DNA of 64,000 nucleotides from Rhizobium phaseoli (GTDB lineage: Bacteria > Pseudomonadota > Alphaproteobacteria > Rhizobiales > Rhizobiaceae). Each line of letters starts with the position of its first letter. Within the stretch, counting starts at the first letter, position 1. The notes beneath the pieces were generated by a model. That model was not told the origin of the DNA. It saw only the letters and a list, made by a program, of their open reading frames with translations, and did not search any database. Both the position numbers and the translations under genes were made by a program. Location of the stretch: the NCBI RefSeq assembly GCF_010668805.1, contig NZ_WUFT01000023.1, positions 1 to 64,000 of the forward strand, in the 5' to 3' direction. Positions 34,115-42,523 of this stretch are shown here, piece by piece.

Positions 34115-35854
34115 ATGAAGAAGAAAGCCGAATGGCCGCGCAGGCTGAGGTCGCAGGAATGGTACGGCGGCACGAGCCGCGACGTGATCTATCACCGCGG
34201 CTGGCTTAAGAACCAGGGTTACCCGCACGATCTGTTCGACGGCCGGCCGGTGATCGGCATCCTCAATACCTGGTCGGATATGACCCCGTGCAACGGTCAT
34301 CTGAGAGAGCTCGCCGAGAAGGTGAAGGCGGGCGTCTGGGAGGCCGGCGGCTTCCCACTCGAGGTGCCCGTGTTCTCGGCATCCGAAAATACCTTCCGCC
34401 CGACCGCGATGATGTACCGCAACCTTGCGGCGCTGGCGGTGGAAGAGGCGATCCGTGGCCAGCCAATGGATGGCTGTGTGTTGCTGGTCGGCTGCGACAA
34501 GACCACGCCGTCGCTTATCATGGGGGCTGCCTCCTGCGACTTGCCGTCGATCGTCGTCACCGGCGGGCCGATGCTGAACGGTTACTTCCGCGGTGAACGC
34601 GTCGGGTCCGGCACGCATCTGTGGAAATTTTCCGAAATGGTGAAGGCCGGCGAGATGACGCAGGCCGAATTCCTCGAGGCTGAAGCTTCGATGAGCCGTT
34701 CGTCGGGCACCTGCAACACCATGGGCACCGCTTCCACCATGGCTTCCATGGCCGAGGCGCTCGGCATGGCGCTTTCCGGCAATGCCGCGATCCCGGGGGT
34801 CGATTCCCGCCGCAAGGTCATGGCGCAGCTCACTGGCCGCCGCATCGTGCAGATGGTCAAGGACGACCTGAAGCCTTCCGAGATCATGACGAAAGAGGCT
34901 TTCGAGAACGCCATCCGCACCAATGCAGCGATCGGCGGATCGACCAATGCCGTCATCCACCTGCTCGCCATTGCCGGCCGTGTCGGCATCGATCTTTCGC
35001 TCGACGACTGGGACCGCTGTGGCCGCGACGTCCCGACCATCGTCAACCTGATGCCGTCGGGCAAGTACCTGATGGAAGAGTTCTTCTACGCCGGCGGCCT
35101 GCCGGTGGTGCTGAAGCGCCTCGGCGAGGCCGGCCTGCTGCACAAGGATGCGCTGACGGTCTCCGGCGAAACCGTCTGGGACGAGGTCAAGGACGTCGTC
35201 AACTGGAACGAGGACGTAATCCTGCCGGCTGAAAAGGCGCTGACCTCTTCGGGTGGCATCGTCGTGCTGCGCGGCAATCTGGCACCGAAGGGCGCGGTGC
35301 TGAAGCCGTCAGCGGCCTCGCCGCATCTGTTGGTGCACAAGGGCAGGGCAGTGGTGTTCGAGGATATCGACGACTACAAGGCCAAGATCAACGACGACAA
35401 TCTCGACATCGACGAAAGCTGCATCATGGTCATGAAGAACTGTGGGCCGAAGGGCTATCCAGGCATGGCCGAGGTCGGCAATATGGGGCTGCCGCCCAAG
35501 GTGCTGAAGAAGGGCATCCTCGACATGGTGCGTATTTCCGACGCCCGCATGTCCGGAACGGCCTATGGTACCGTGGTGCTGCACACCTCGCCGGAAGCGG
35601 CGGTCGGCGGGCCGCTCGCGGTCGTGCAAAACGGCGACATGATCGAGCTGGATGTGCCGAACCGTCGTCTGCATCTCGACATTTCCGACGAGGAATTGGC
35701 GCGGCGGCTGGCCGAATGGCAGCCGAACCACGATCTGCCGACATCAGGCTATGCTTTCCTGCATCAGCAGCATGTCGAAGGGGCCGATACCGGCGCCGAC
35801 CTCGACTTCCTCAAGGGATGTCGCGGAAACGCAGTCGGCAAGGACAGTCACTAA
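34115..35854 (+). CDS. IlvD/Edd-family dehydratase, probable L-arabinonate dehydratase
   Basis: A 579-residue iron-sulphur dehydratase. Cys59 (TPCNGH), Cys127 (VGCDKTTPS) and Cys200 (SGTCNTMGTA) are the cluster ligands, and the C-terminus has SDARMSGTAYG. The family contains dihydroxyacid, phosphogluconate and sugar-acid dehydratases. Gene context (sugar importer, GguC, semialdehyde dehydrogenase) favours L-arabinonate or another pentonate as substrate over a role in valine synthesis. It is last in the gguABC operon, before a strong terminator. A lactonase and arabinose dehydrogenase are not present in the window. Confidence 0.85.
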   Translation: MKKKAEWPRRLRSQEWYGGTSRDVIYHRGWLKNQGYPHDLFDGRPVIGILNTWSDMTPCNGHLRELAEKVKAGVWEAGGFPLEVPVFSASENTFRPTAMMYRNLAALAVEEAIRGQPMDGCVLLVGCDKTTPSLIMGAASCDLPSIVVTGGPMLNGYFRGERVGSGTHLWKFSEMVKAGEMTQAEFLEAEASMSRSSGTCNTMGTASTMASMAEALGMALSGNAAIPGVDSRRKVMAQLTGRRIVQMVKDDLKPSEIMTKEAFENAIRTNAAIGGSTNAVIHLLAIAGRVGIDLSLDDWDRCGRDVPTIVNLMPSGKYLMEEFFYAGGLPVVLKRLGEAGLLHKDALTVSGETVWDEVKDVVNWNEDVILPAEKALTSSGGIVVLRGNLAPKGAVLKPSAASPHLLVHKGRAVVFEDIDDYKAKINDDNLDIDESCIMVMKNCGPKGYPGMAEVGNMGLPPKVLKKGILDMVRISDARMSGTAYGTVVLHTSPEAAVGGPLAVVQNGDMIELDVPNRRLHLDISDEELARRLAEWQPNHDLPTSGYAFLHQQHVEGADTGADLDFLKGCRGNAVGKDSH

Positions 35855-35880
35855 ACTGAGAAAGCAAATCCGCAGACCGG

Positions 35881-35914
35881 AAAGGTGGGGTGAGGTCTCG
35901 CCCCACCTTTTCTT
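35881..35914 (+). terminator. Intrinsic terminator of the ggu operon
   Basis: AAAGGTGGGG and CCCCACCTTT form a 10-bp stem around a short loop, followed by TCTTTGC. It lies 26 bases past the dehydratase stop. Confidence 0.85.
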
Positions 35915-35937
35915 TGCACTTGTTTCATAGGGAAATA

Positions 35938-35962
35938 GAGATATATTCTGTACAAGTGTACG
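35938..35962 (+). promoter_or_regulatory. Probable autoregulated promoter/operator of the toxin-antitoxin genes
   Basis: AT-rich GATATATTC is followed by the inverted repeat GTACA-AG-TGTAC at 35950-35961, directly before the antitoxin ribosome binding site. Phd-type antitoxins usually bind such palindromes to repress their own operon; binding here is inferred. Confidence 0.55.
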
Positions 35963-35974
35963 GGAGATATGGTC

Positions 35975-36217
35975 ATGTCCAAGACGATTGGTGCAGCCGA
36001 GTTCAAAGCGAAATGCCTGAACCTCATCGATCAGATGGCTAGGGACGAGGAGCCTATCGTCATCACCAAGCGCGGCAGGCCGGTTGCCTTGCTTTCACCG
36101 GCACGTGATCCAAGCGGACGCGGGAGCATCATTGGCGCGATGAAAGGCAGTGTCTTGCGCTATGACGATCCGCTGTCTCCGGCCGCAGAACCAGAGGATT
36201 GGTACGCCGTTCGATGA
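35975..36217 (+). CDS. Antitoxin, Phd/YefM family
   Basis: An 80-residue antitoxin. The N-terminal half (TIGAAEFKAKCLNLIDQMARD, then PIVITKRGRPVALLSP) is the Phd/YefM DNA-binding fold, and the C-terminal part should wrap the toxin. ATG 35975 is preferred over 35969 because GGGAG is 8 bases upstream. Its stop overlaps the toxin start (ATGA), the usual coupling in such modules. The toxin is a PIN nuclease. Confidence 0.85.
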   Translation: MSKTIGAAEFKAKCLNLIDQMARDEEPIVITKRGRPVALLSPARDPSGRGSIIGAMKGSVLRYDDPLSPAAEPEDWYAVR

Positions 36218-36624
36218 TCGTCATCGACACGCATATCCTCGTCTGGGCAATGCAGGACGACCCACGCCTCGGTTCACAAGCCCGGCACATCATCGACGAG
36301 ATGACGGAAAAAAGCCGGATACTGATTTCGGCGATTACACCTTGGGAAATCGCAATGCTTGTGCAGAAAGGGCGCCTGGCTCTCGGCGACGATGTCGAGC
36401 GATGGATCGATAGCGCGCTGTCTCTGCCCGGGCTGCAGCTCGCACCGATCGAGCCTTCCATTGCAATAGACAGCGTTCGGCTGCCTAGCGAGTTTCATGC
36501 CGACCCCGCCGACCGCATCATTGCTGCCACAGCCCGTTTTCATCGCGTGCCGTTGCTGACAGCGGATCAAGCGATCCTCAGCTATGGTGCACGCGGCCAT
36601 CTGCAGGTTCTTGCGGCAGGCTAA
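36214..36624 (+). CDS. PIN-domain toxin, VapC-like ribonuclease
   Basis: A 136-residue PIN-domain nuclease. The conserved acids are Asp5 (MIVIDTHILVW), Glu in ITPWEIAML and Asp in DPADRIIAATA, with a terminal LLTADQAIL. It cleaves RNA, usually specific tRNA or rRNA sites, when not bound by the antitoxin. The gene overlaps the antitoxin gene by 4 bases. Both genes look intact. Confidence 0.87.
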   Translation: MIVIDTHILVWAMQDDPRLGSQARHIIDEMTEKSRILISAITPWEIAMLVQKGRLALGDDVERWIDSALSLPGLQLAPIEPSIAIDSVRLPSEFHADPADRIIAATARFHRVPLLTADQAILSYGARGHLQVLAAG

Positions 36625-36730
36625 AGTGCGTCACGATCTTTTCAGAGGCAGGGCCGGCAATCTGAATCCCGTTCTAAATTAAATAGTTAGATGTCGTCTG
36701 AAAACCGGGCAAACTTTCGGGCGATATGCA

Positions 36731-37792
36731 TTATCCGTGCGAAACCGCCATGCAGCGGTCTGGATCGGCGTCATTTTCGAAGAAGGCGCGAATCGCCGGC
36801 CATTTGCGCCGGAAGGCGGCAACGCAGGCCGGGTCGAAATGCGATCCGCTACAGGCGATGATTTCGTCGTATGCCCGCTCAACCGGCCAGGCCTGTTTGT
36901 AGGGCCGGTCGGAGCAGAGCGCTTCGAAGACATCGGCGACCGCGACGATGCGTGCTTCGATGGGGATTGCGTCGCCGGACAGGCCCTTGGGGTAGCCGGT
37001 TCCATCCCATTTCTCATGATGACCGGCGATGATGGCGGTGGCGACGCGCGAAAGCTCGGCCGAACTGTTGGCGAGAATGGCGACACCGATCGGCACATGC
37101 TCGCGCATCCGCTCGATCTCATGGCGTTCGAGCTTGCCCGGCTTCTGCAGAATGGCATCGGGTATGGCGATCTTGCCGATATCGTGTAAGGGCGCGGCGA
37201 GATAGATGTTGCGCCGCTGGATGCGGTCGAGACCGAGGCCTTCGGCAATCAGTTCGGCGATATTGGCGACGCGCTCGATATGATCCCCGGTGTTGCCGTC
37301 GCGCGAGGCCATCGCCTGGGCAAGGCACCAGATGATTTCCTGCTCGCGCATGTCGGCCTGTTCGGTGGCGTGACGGAAGGCCATGTCGAGTGATTTCGCC
37401 CGGTCGGCCAGCGCCAGCTGGGCCCTGTGCAGGGCCATCAGGTTGAGGACGCGTGCCTGGAGTTCCAGCGGGTCGAAAGGCTTGGCGAGAAAATCCGTGG
37501 CGCCGGCCTCCAGCGCTTCCAGCCGAATCGACCGTTTTGCCTGCGAAGTGATCATCACCACGGGCACGTCCGCGTAGCCCGGCTGGCGCCGCAGCCTGCG
37601 GATCATCTCGATGCCGTTCATGTCAGGCATCAGGTAGTCCACCAGCACGACATCGAAATCGACCACCTGGCATCGGGCAAGGGCCTCGAGCGGATTGGTG
37701 AAGCTTTTCACTTCACAGCCGACGAAACCGCGGACCGCGGTCTCAAGGGCGAGAAGGCTCGATTCGCTGTCGTCGACGATCAGAAGAGGCAT
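36731..37792 (-). CDS. Response regulator with HD-GYP phosphodiesterase output
   Basis: A 353-residue protein. Residues 1-125 are a receiver domain with Asp52 (LVDYLMPDMNG) as the phosphorylation site, the acid pair DD at 7-8 and Lys in LAKPFDP. Residues 150-340 are an HD-GYP domain with the catalytic HDIGK and HHEKWDGTGYPKGL motifs, both complete. It should hydrolyse cyclic di-GMP when phosphorylated. No partner histidine kinase is adjacent; the hybrid kinase at 47.8 kb is not obviously linked. Confidence 0.9.
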   Translation of the reverse strand: MPLLIVDDSESSLLALETAVRGFVGCEVKSFTNPLEALARCQVVDFDVVLVDYLMPDMNGIEMIRRLRRQPGYADVPVVMITSQAKRSIRLEALEAGATDFLAKPFDPLELQARVLNLMALHRAQLALADRAKSLDMAFRHATEQADMREQEIIWCLAQAMASRDGNTGDHIERVANIAELIAEGLGLDRIQRRNIYLAAPLHDIGKIAIPDAILQKPGKLERHEIERMREHVPIGVAILANSSAELSRVATAIIAGHHEKWDGTGYPKGLSGDAIPIEARIVAVADVFEALCSDRPYKQAWPVERAYDEIIACSGSHFDPACVAAFRRKWPAIRAFFENDADPDRCMAVSHG

Positions 37793-38240
37793 GAACGATC
37801 CCGTGGAAAATCAAAGAAGCAACAGGCTGCCTCATCGGAGGGCCAGGTTCGTCGCCTCATCCGTGCCGGCAGCTCAACATCATCATGAAAGCCCGCATCA
37901 TGCGGCCCGCTTCTCAAACGGCACCGCTCGAAAATACGCAGCCGCCGCCGCAGACAAGCTTGTGCCTGCCGCCTTAAAATAGGGTTAGTCGGCAATGGAA
38001 AATTTGACGTACGGCAATTATGACGTGCGACGCATGCCGGAAGCAGGCGAATTTCGAGACTTTCCCATAATATGAGTAGACGTGTTTCGTCTAAAGGCGC
38101 GCCAGCCTGGCCCGGCGGAGGCATCCGGAATGGATAGGGCCTAGATGAAAAGTCCGCCTGCGTGCCGGCGATGAAGGATTGATCCGGTGTCTTCGTCATG
38201 AAGGTGAGGATGGAAAAGAGCAGACAAAGAGAAGAACGAC
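37793..38240. other. Interval without a supported gene
   Basis: These 448 bases lie upstream of the HD-GYP gene, so its promoter is probably near 37800-37990. The rest leads into regulator remnants; no gene is supported. Confidence 0.5.
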
Positions 38241-38519
38241 GTGTGGGTTGTACCGGCGAACGGCAATTCGATGGCGCATGAATTGTCGGGCCTTCGCGAA
38301 GGCGACCGGATGATCTGCTTCGCCTTCAGCCGCCGGCCGCGCAAGCTTCCGCTGCTTCTGGACGAGATCTGGGCCACAGGCGCCATCGCGGTGTTAATCC
38401 CCGATGCCAGCGCGGCCGAAAGCGCAACGGCCGCCGACCATATCATTCGATGCCGCAGCCATTCGCTCGCGGCATTCAACTCCAACGCTTCCGCAAGATC
38501 GACCGAATGGTCGAAGTGA
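38241..38519 (+). pseudogene. Remnant of an RpiR/MurR-family regulator (SIS domain part)
   Basis: This 92-codon frame reads like the middle of the C-terminal SIS domain of an RpiR-type regulator: LSGLREGDRMICFAFSRR, then a helix and IAVLIPDASAAES and ADHIIRC. A whole regulator would be about 280 residues, with an N-terminal helix-turn-helix that is absent here. Sequence after 38519 does not continue the domain in any frame that I can see. It is most likely a decayed gene fragment. Confidence 0.65.
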
Positions 38520-38654
38520 TCGATGATGTCGCCATGCCCAAGCGGGAAACGGCACGGCCGAAGGGTTGGTTGATCTGAGGAGGTCGCCAGTGCGCGACGG
38601 GAACACCCAGCCGCTGCTCTTCGAGGGGCGGATCAGAGAAAATTTGCTCCGACA

Positions 38655-38783
38655 TCAGAGACGAAAGCGCTGGATAAAAACGGCCAGTCGAGACGCCGGC
38701 GAAAAGACCAGCACGTTTCCAACCAGCACGGCGCAGAGCCCGAGAGCTGCCAATGGACCGAGCTGATAATCTTCTAAAAACAT
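38655..38783 (-). CDS. Possible 42-residue membrane peptide
   Basis: A short frame starting ATG with MFLEDYQLGPLAALG and a single hydrophobic segment (LGLCAVLVGNVLVF), ending in a basic tail. No ribosome binding site of quality was seen. It may be noise within a decayed region. Confidence 0.25.
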   Translation of the reverse strand: MFLEDYQLGPLAALGLCAVLVGNVLVFSPASRLAVFIQRFRL

Positions 38784-38882
38784 CTTCGCAAAGCCATTTT
38801 TGCAAAGCTTTTAAAGCTACCACCGGCGTGCCGCCATGGGAGTGGCGAAGCCTGTAGTGAGATCGAACTCCCCGGTGACGCA

Positions 38883-39257
38883 TCATGCTTTCTGAAGGAT
38901 CGATTTTGGTTTTCGGGCCGATGCGCTAAAGCGCTTTAGCTCTTTGATTTTGCGGATGTCGTTGCCGCAAAAGCGCTTCGCGCTTTGCCTGGGAAAACCG
39001 CTGCACACTTCTGCGCGACATGCTTTAGCGGGAGTTTTTGTCTGCCATCCACAGAGAAATGATAGCCCTCGATGGCGGGGGATTGTCAGCAGGTGCTCCT
39101 TGGCAAGACCATCGCGCGCGCATTGAGCGAGACCTTGAAGGATTGCAGCGTAAAGGTCCGACAGTTCTTTAATGGGCGTATCATCCCGAAGTCTGCCGCC
39201 GCGGACATCTTCATTCAGGCGCACGGCAATCTGCTTTGACCGTTCCTGCCGGAGCAC
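38883..39257 (-). pseudogene. Remnant of a TetR-family regulator (C-terminal domain)
   Basis: The first 60 residues (ERSKQIAVRLNEDVRGGRL, IKELSDLYAAILQGLAQCARDGLAKEHLL) resemble the C-terminal ligand-binding domain of TetR/AcrR regulators. No DNA-binding domain is found upstream, where the frame is broken by stops. After HLLTI the sequence diverges from the family. It is probably the remains of a deleted regulator gene. Confidence 0.55.
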
Positions 39258-39308
39258 TTTCAGAGTCTGGAGCGCAGAGGATCTCCTCTTTCGGGCGGTG
39301 GGCGCCGT

Positions 39309-40133
39309 TCAGCTCTGGCTCTGGCTTTGCATCTGTCCGCCGTTCTCGACCGTCACAGTGACCGACAGCGTTTCGCCCGGCGTGCCGATGCGCATGCCTG
39401 AAATCGGCGCGGCGTCGCGGTAGCAGAGGCCGGAGGCGACGCGGACGTAACGCGTATCCGGGCAGATCTCGTTGGCCGGATCGAAACCGACCCAGCCGAG
39501 GCCGGGGATATGGGCCTCGGCCCAGGCATGGGTCGCCGCCTGTTCGACTTTTTCTGCCATCATCAGATAGCCCGAGATATAACGCGCCGGCACCTGCAGG
39601 GCGCGGGCGGCGGCAATGAAGATGTGGGCATGATCCTGGCAGACGCCGCTCTTCTTTTCGAGCGCCTGTTCGGCCGTGGTCTCGGTGTTGCTGGTGCCGG
39701 GCTTATAATCGACCGTTTGGTGGATTGCTTCCATGAGCGCATGCATGCGGGCAAGGTCGTTATCGCCGCCGACGCCCTTGATCAGTTCCTTGATCAGCTT
39801 GCCGCCCTTGGTCAGCGGCGTTTCGCGCAGGAAAAGCCAAAGCGGGCAGAAGCCGGTATGCGGGCCGGTGACGCCGTTATTATCCGCCGTCTCGACCTCA
39901 CCTTCGGCCAGAATGCGCGTCACGTCCTGCTCGCCTTCCAGCGAGACCAGGTTGACGTGATTGCCGTACTGGTCGTCATATTCCACCTCGGGCTTGGCGC
40001 CCTCGACGTTCAGTGACCAGCCGAGCACCTTCTGGGCCGGGCTCGTCGGCGGCGTCAGTCTGAGCCGCTGCAGCGAGAACTGCGCCGGTTCGTCGTAGCG
40101 ATATTCCGTGAGGTGGCTGATTTTCAGTCTCAT
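39309..40133 (-). CDS. Transglutaminase-like cysteine peptidase family protein
   Basis: A 274-residue protein with a bacterial transglutaminase N-terminal region (HLTEYRYDEPAQFSLQRLRL) and a transglutaminase core. The catalytic Cys lies in KSGVCQDHAHIFIAAARAL, His in THAWAEAHIPGLGWVG and Asp in FDPANE. The gene is last in an operon with the alpha-E and ATP-grasp genes, 12 bp after the former. This trio is widespread but its product is unknown; a peptide ligase plus peptidase or amidase role has been proposed from fold. It is cytoplasmic: no signal is present. Confidence 0.88.
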   Translation of the reverse strand: MRLKISHLTEYRYDEPAQFSLQRLRLTPPTSPAQKVLGWSLNVEGAKPEVEYDDQYGNHVNLVSLEGEQDVTRILAEGEVETADNNGVTGPHTGFCPLWLFLRETPLTKGGKLIKELIKGVGGDNDLARMHALMEAIHQTVDYKPGTSNTETTAEQALEKKSGVCQDHAHIFIAAARALQVPARYISGYLMMAEKVEQAATHAWAEAHIPGLGWVGFDPANEICPDTRYVRVASGLCYRDAAPISGMRIGTPGETLSVTVTVENGGQMQSQSQS

Positions 40134-40145
40134 GTTCTGATCCGC

Positions 40146-41087
40146 TTAAACGTAGAACCGGTAGCCGTTGGAAATCTCCGCGCCGAGCTGATTGTTGCGC
40201 GAGACGAAATCCTCGAGGAACTCATGCAGGCCCTGATCCATGATATCGCGGATCGCCCGCGTCTGCAGCGTGGTGCGGATCGCATCGGCGGTATCGTGGG
40301 CAGGCAGCCGCTCCTCGTAGTCCTGGGCGAGATAGCCGAGATTGCTGACGATCTTCTCGTAACAATAGGCAAGCGAGCGCGGCATCTGGACGTTCAGGGT
40401 CAGGAAGTCGGCGATGTTCATGGCGCGATATTCGCCGTCATAGGCCCAACTATAGGCGCGGTGGGCGGAGACCGAGCGCAGGATCGATTCCCACTGCACG
40501 TTGTCGAGCGAGGAGCCGACGGCCGAGACCGAGGGCAGCAGCACGTAATATTTCACGTCGAGGATACGGCTGGTATTGTCGGCCCGTTCGATGAAGGTGC
40601 CGATGCGGGCGAAATTATAGAGTTCGTTGCGCAGCGTCGAGCCATGGAAAGCGCCGCGGATCAGGCCGGCGCGGCGCTTGATGGCGTCGATCACCTCCGG
40701 CATTTCGGCCGGCTTGACTCGCTTTTCGAGCAGCGACTTCAGGTCGATCCAGCATTCGTTGGTCGCTTCCCAGGTCTCCCGCGTCAGCGCGGTGCGCACC
40801 ATGCGGGCATTGTTGCGGCCGGACTCGATGCAGGACATGACGCTCGACGGGTTGGCCCGATCGCGCAGGAGATAGTCGATCGCATCGGCATTGGTCAGCT
40901 TGGTGTGGCCCTCGTCATAGGCTTCGCGAACGCCGGCGCTTTGCAGCACGCCATCCCAGTTGTCGTCGCCGGCGCTGCTTCGGGTGAGCGACATGCGCAG
41001 CCCGGCATCGACCAGGCGGGCGATATTTTCGGCGCGCTCGATGTAACGGAACATCCAGTAGAGGCCGTTTGCGGTTCTTCCGAGCAT
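40146..41087 (-). CDS. Alpha-E domain protein
   Basis: A 313-residue, nearly all-helical protein of the alpha-E family. The start MLGRTANGLYWMFRYIERAENIARLVDAG is typical, with the conserved helical motifs SILRSVSAHRAY and AYCYEKIV later. Biochemical function is unknown. Its ATG shares an A with the TGA of the ATP-grasp gene (TGATG), so translation is coupled and the two proteins probably act together. Confidence 0.9.
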   Translation of the reverse strand: MLGRTANGLYWMFRYIERAENIARLVDAGLRMSLTRSSAGDDNWDGVLQSAGVREAYDEGHTKLTNADAIDYLLRDRANPSSVMSCIESGRNNARMVRTALTRETWEATNECWIDLKSLLEKRVKPAEMPEVIDAIKRRAGLIRGAFHGSTLRNELYNFARIGTFIERADNTSRILDVKYYVLLPSVSAVGSSLDNVQWESILRSVSAHRAYSWAYDGEYRAMNIADFLTLNVQMPRSLAYCYEKIVSNLGYLAQDYEERLPAHDTADAIRTTLQTRAIRDIMDQGLHEFLEDFVSRNNQLGAEISNGYRFYV

Positions 41088-42523
41088 CAGTCCTCCAATA
41101 CCCAGGTGTCTTTGGTGCCGCCGCCCTGGCTGGAATTGACCACCAGCGAGCCTTGCTTCAACGCCACGCGGGTGAGCCCGCCCGGAATGATCTGCACCTT
41201 GTCGGAGACGAGCACATAGGGGCGCAGGTCAACATGGCGCGGCGCAATGCCCTTGTTGACGAGGATCGGCACGGTGGAGAGCGACAGCGTCGGCTGGGCG
41301 ATATAATTGTTCGGTTTAGCCTTCAGCTTCTCGGCGAAATCGGCGCGCTCCTTCTTCGAAGCCGTCGGTCCCACCAGCATGCCGTAGCCGCCGGAGCCGT
41401 GGACTTCCTTGACCACCAATTCTTCGAGATGCTCCAGCACGTATTTGAGGCTTGATGCTTCCGAACAGCGCCAGGTCGGCACGTTTTCGAGCAGCGCCTT
41501 GCTGCCGGTGTAGAATTCGACGATCTCCGGCATATAGGAATAGATCGCCTTGTCGTCGCAGATGCCGGTGCCGGGCGCGTTGGCAATGGTAATATTGCCG
41601 GAGCGGTAAACGTCCATGATGCCGGGAATACCGAGTGCGGAATCGGCCCGGAAGGTCAGGGGGTCGAGGAAGTCGTCGTCGACGCGGCGGTAGAGCACGT
41701 CGATCGCCTCGTAACCGCGGGTCGTCCGCATCTTCACCTTGCCGTCGATGACGCGCAGATCCGAGCCCTCGACCAGTTCGACGCCCATCATGTCTGCGAG
41801 GAAGGAATGCTCGTAATAGGCCGAATTGTAGATGCCGGGCGTCAGCACTGCGACGCGCGGCTTGCCGCTGCAGCCGGGAGGGGCGAGCGAGGCGAGGCTC
41901 TGGCGGAGCAGGTAGGGATAATCCTCGACGCGCTGCACCTTGTTCTCGTGAAAGAGTTCGGGGAACATCTGCATCATGGTCTCCCGGTTCTCCAGCATGT
42001 AGCTGACCCCGGAAGGTGTGCGGGCATTGTCCTCGAGCACGTAGAACTGGTCCTCGCCGGTGCGCACGATATCGGTGCCGACGATGTGGGTGTAGACGCC
42101 GCCCGGCGGGCGGAAGCCGATCATCTCGGGGATGAAGGTGACGTTGTTCTCGATCAGCTCGCGCGGAACGCGGCCGGCGCGAATGATCTCCTGCTTATGG
42201 TAGATATCGTCGAGAAAGGCGTTGAGCGCGATCACCCGCTGCTCGATGCCCTGGGCGAGCTTGCGCCATTCGCGGGCCGAGATGATGCGGGGAATGATAT
42301 CGAAGGGGATGAGCTTTTCGGAGCTATCGGCATGGCCATAGACCGCGAAAGTGATGCCGGTCTTCCGGAAGATATTTTCCGCATCGCGGGACTTGGCAAT
42401 CAGATGCCCCCGGTCTTGGCTGTTGTACCACTCGAAATATTTTTCATAAGGCGGGCGAGAACTTTCGTCCCCGGTAATCATTTCGTCAAATGCCAAAGGT
42501 GCGTGCTCCCCTTTTTTGTTCAT
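41087..42523 (-). CDS. Circularly permuted ATP-grasp protein
   Basis: A 478-residue protein of the circularly permuted ATP-grasp family (PF14403 type). Conserved segments include FEWYNSQ, NVTFIPEMIGFRPPGGVYTHI, LEDNARTPSGVSYM, ILTPG-like AVLTPGIYNSAYYEHSFLAD and the C-terminal VVKEVHGSGGYGMLVGP nucleotide loop. ATP-grasp enzymes join a carboxylate to an amine or thiol, so this is the likely ligase of the three-gene operon. The ATG at 42523 is preceded by a run of AT and a weak ribosome binding site. The open frame extends 151 codons upstream through the palindromic element at 42.7-42.9 kb; that part is not coding. Confidence 0.9.
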   Translation of the reverse strand: MNKKGEHAPLAFDEMITGDESSRPPYEKYFEWYNSQDRGHLIAKSRDAENIFRKTGITFAVYGHADSSEKLIPFDIIPRIISAREWRKLAQGIEQRVIALNAFLDDIYHKQEIIRAGRVPRELIENNVTFIPEMIGFRPPGGVYTHIVGTDIVRTGEDQFYVLEDNARTPSGVSYMLENRETMMQMFPELFHENKVQRVEDYPYLLRQSLASLAPPGCSGKPRVAVLTPGIYNSAYYEHSFLADMMGVELVEGSDLRVIDGKVKMRTTRGYEAIDVLYRRVDDDFLDPLTFRADSALGIPGIMDVYRSGNITIANAPGTGICDDKAIYSYMPEIVEFYTGSKALLENVPTWRCSEASSLKYVLEHLEELVVKEVHGSGGYGMLVGPTASKKERADFAEKLKAKPNNYIAQPTLSLSTVPILVNKGIAPRHVDLRPYVLVSDKVQIIPGGLTRVALKQGSLVVNSSQGGGTKDTWVLED

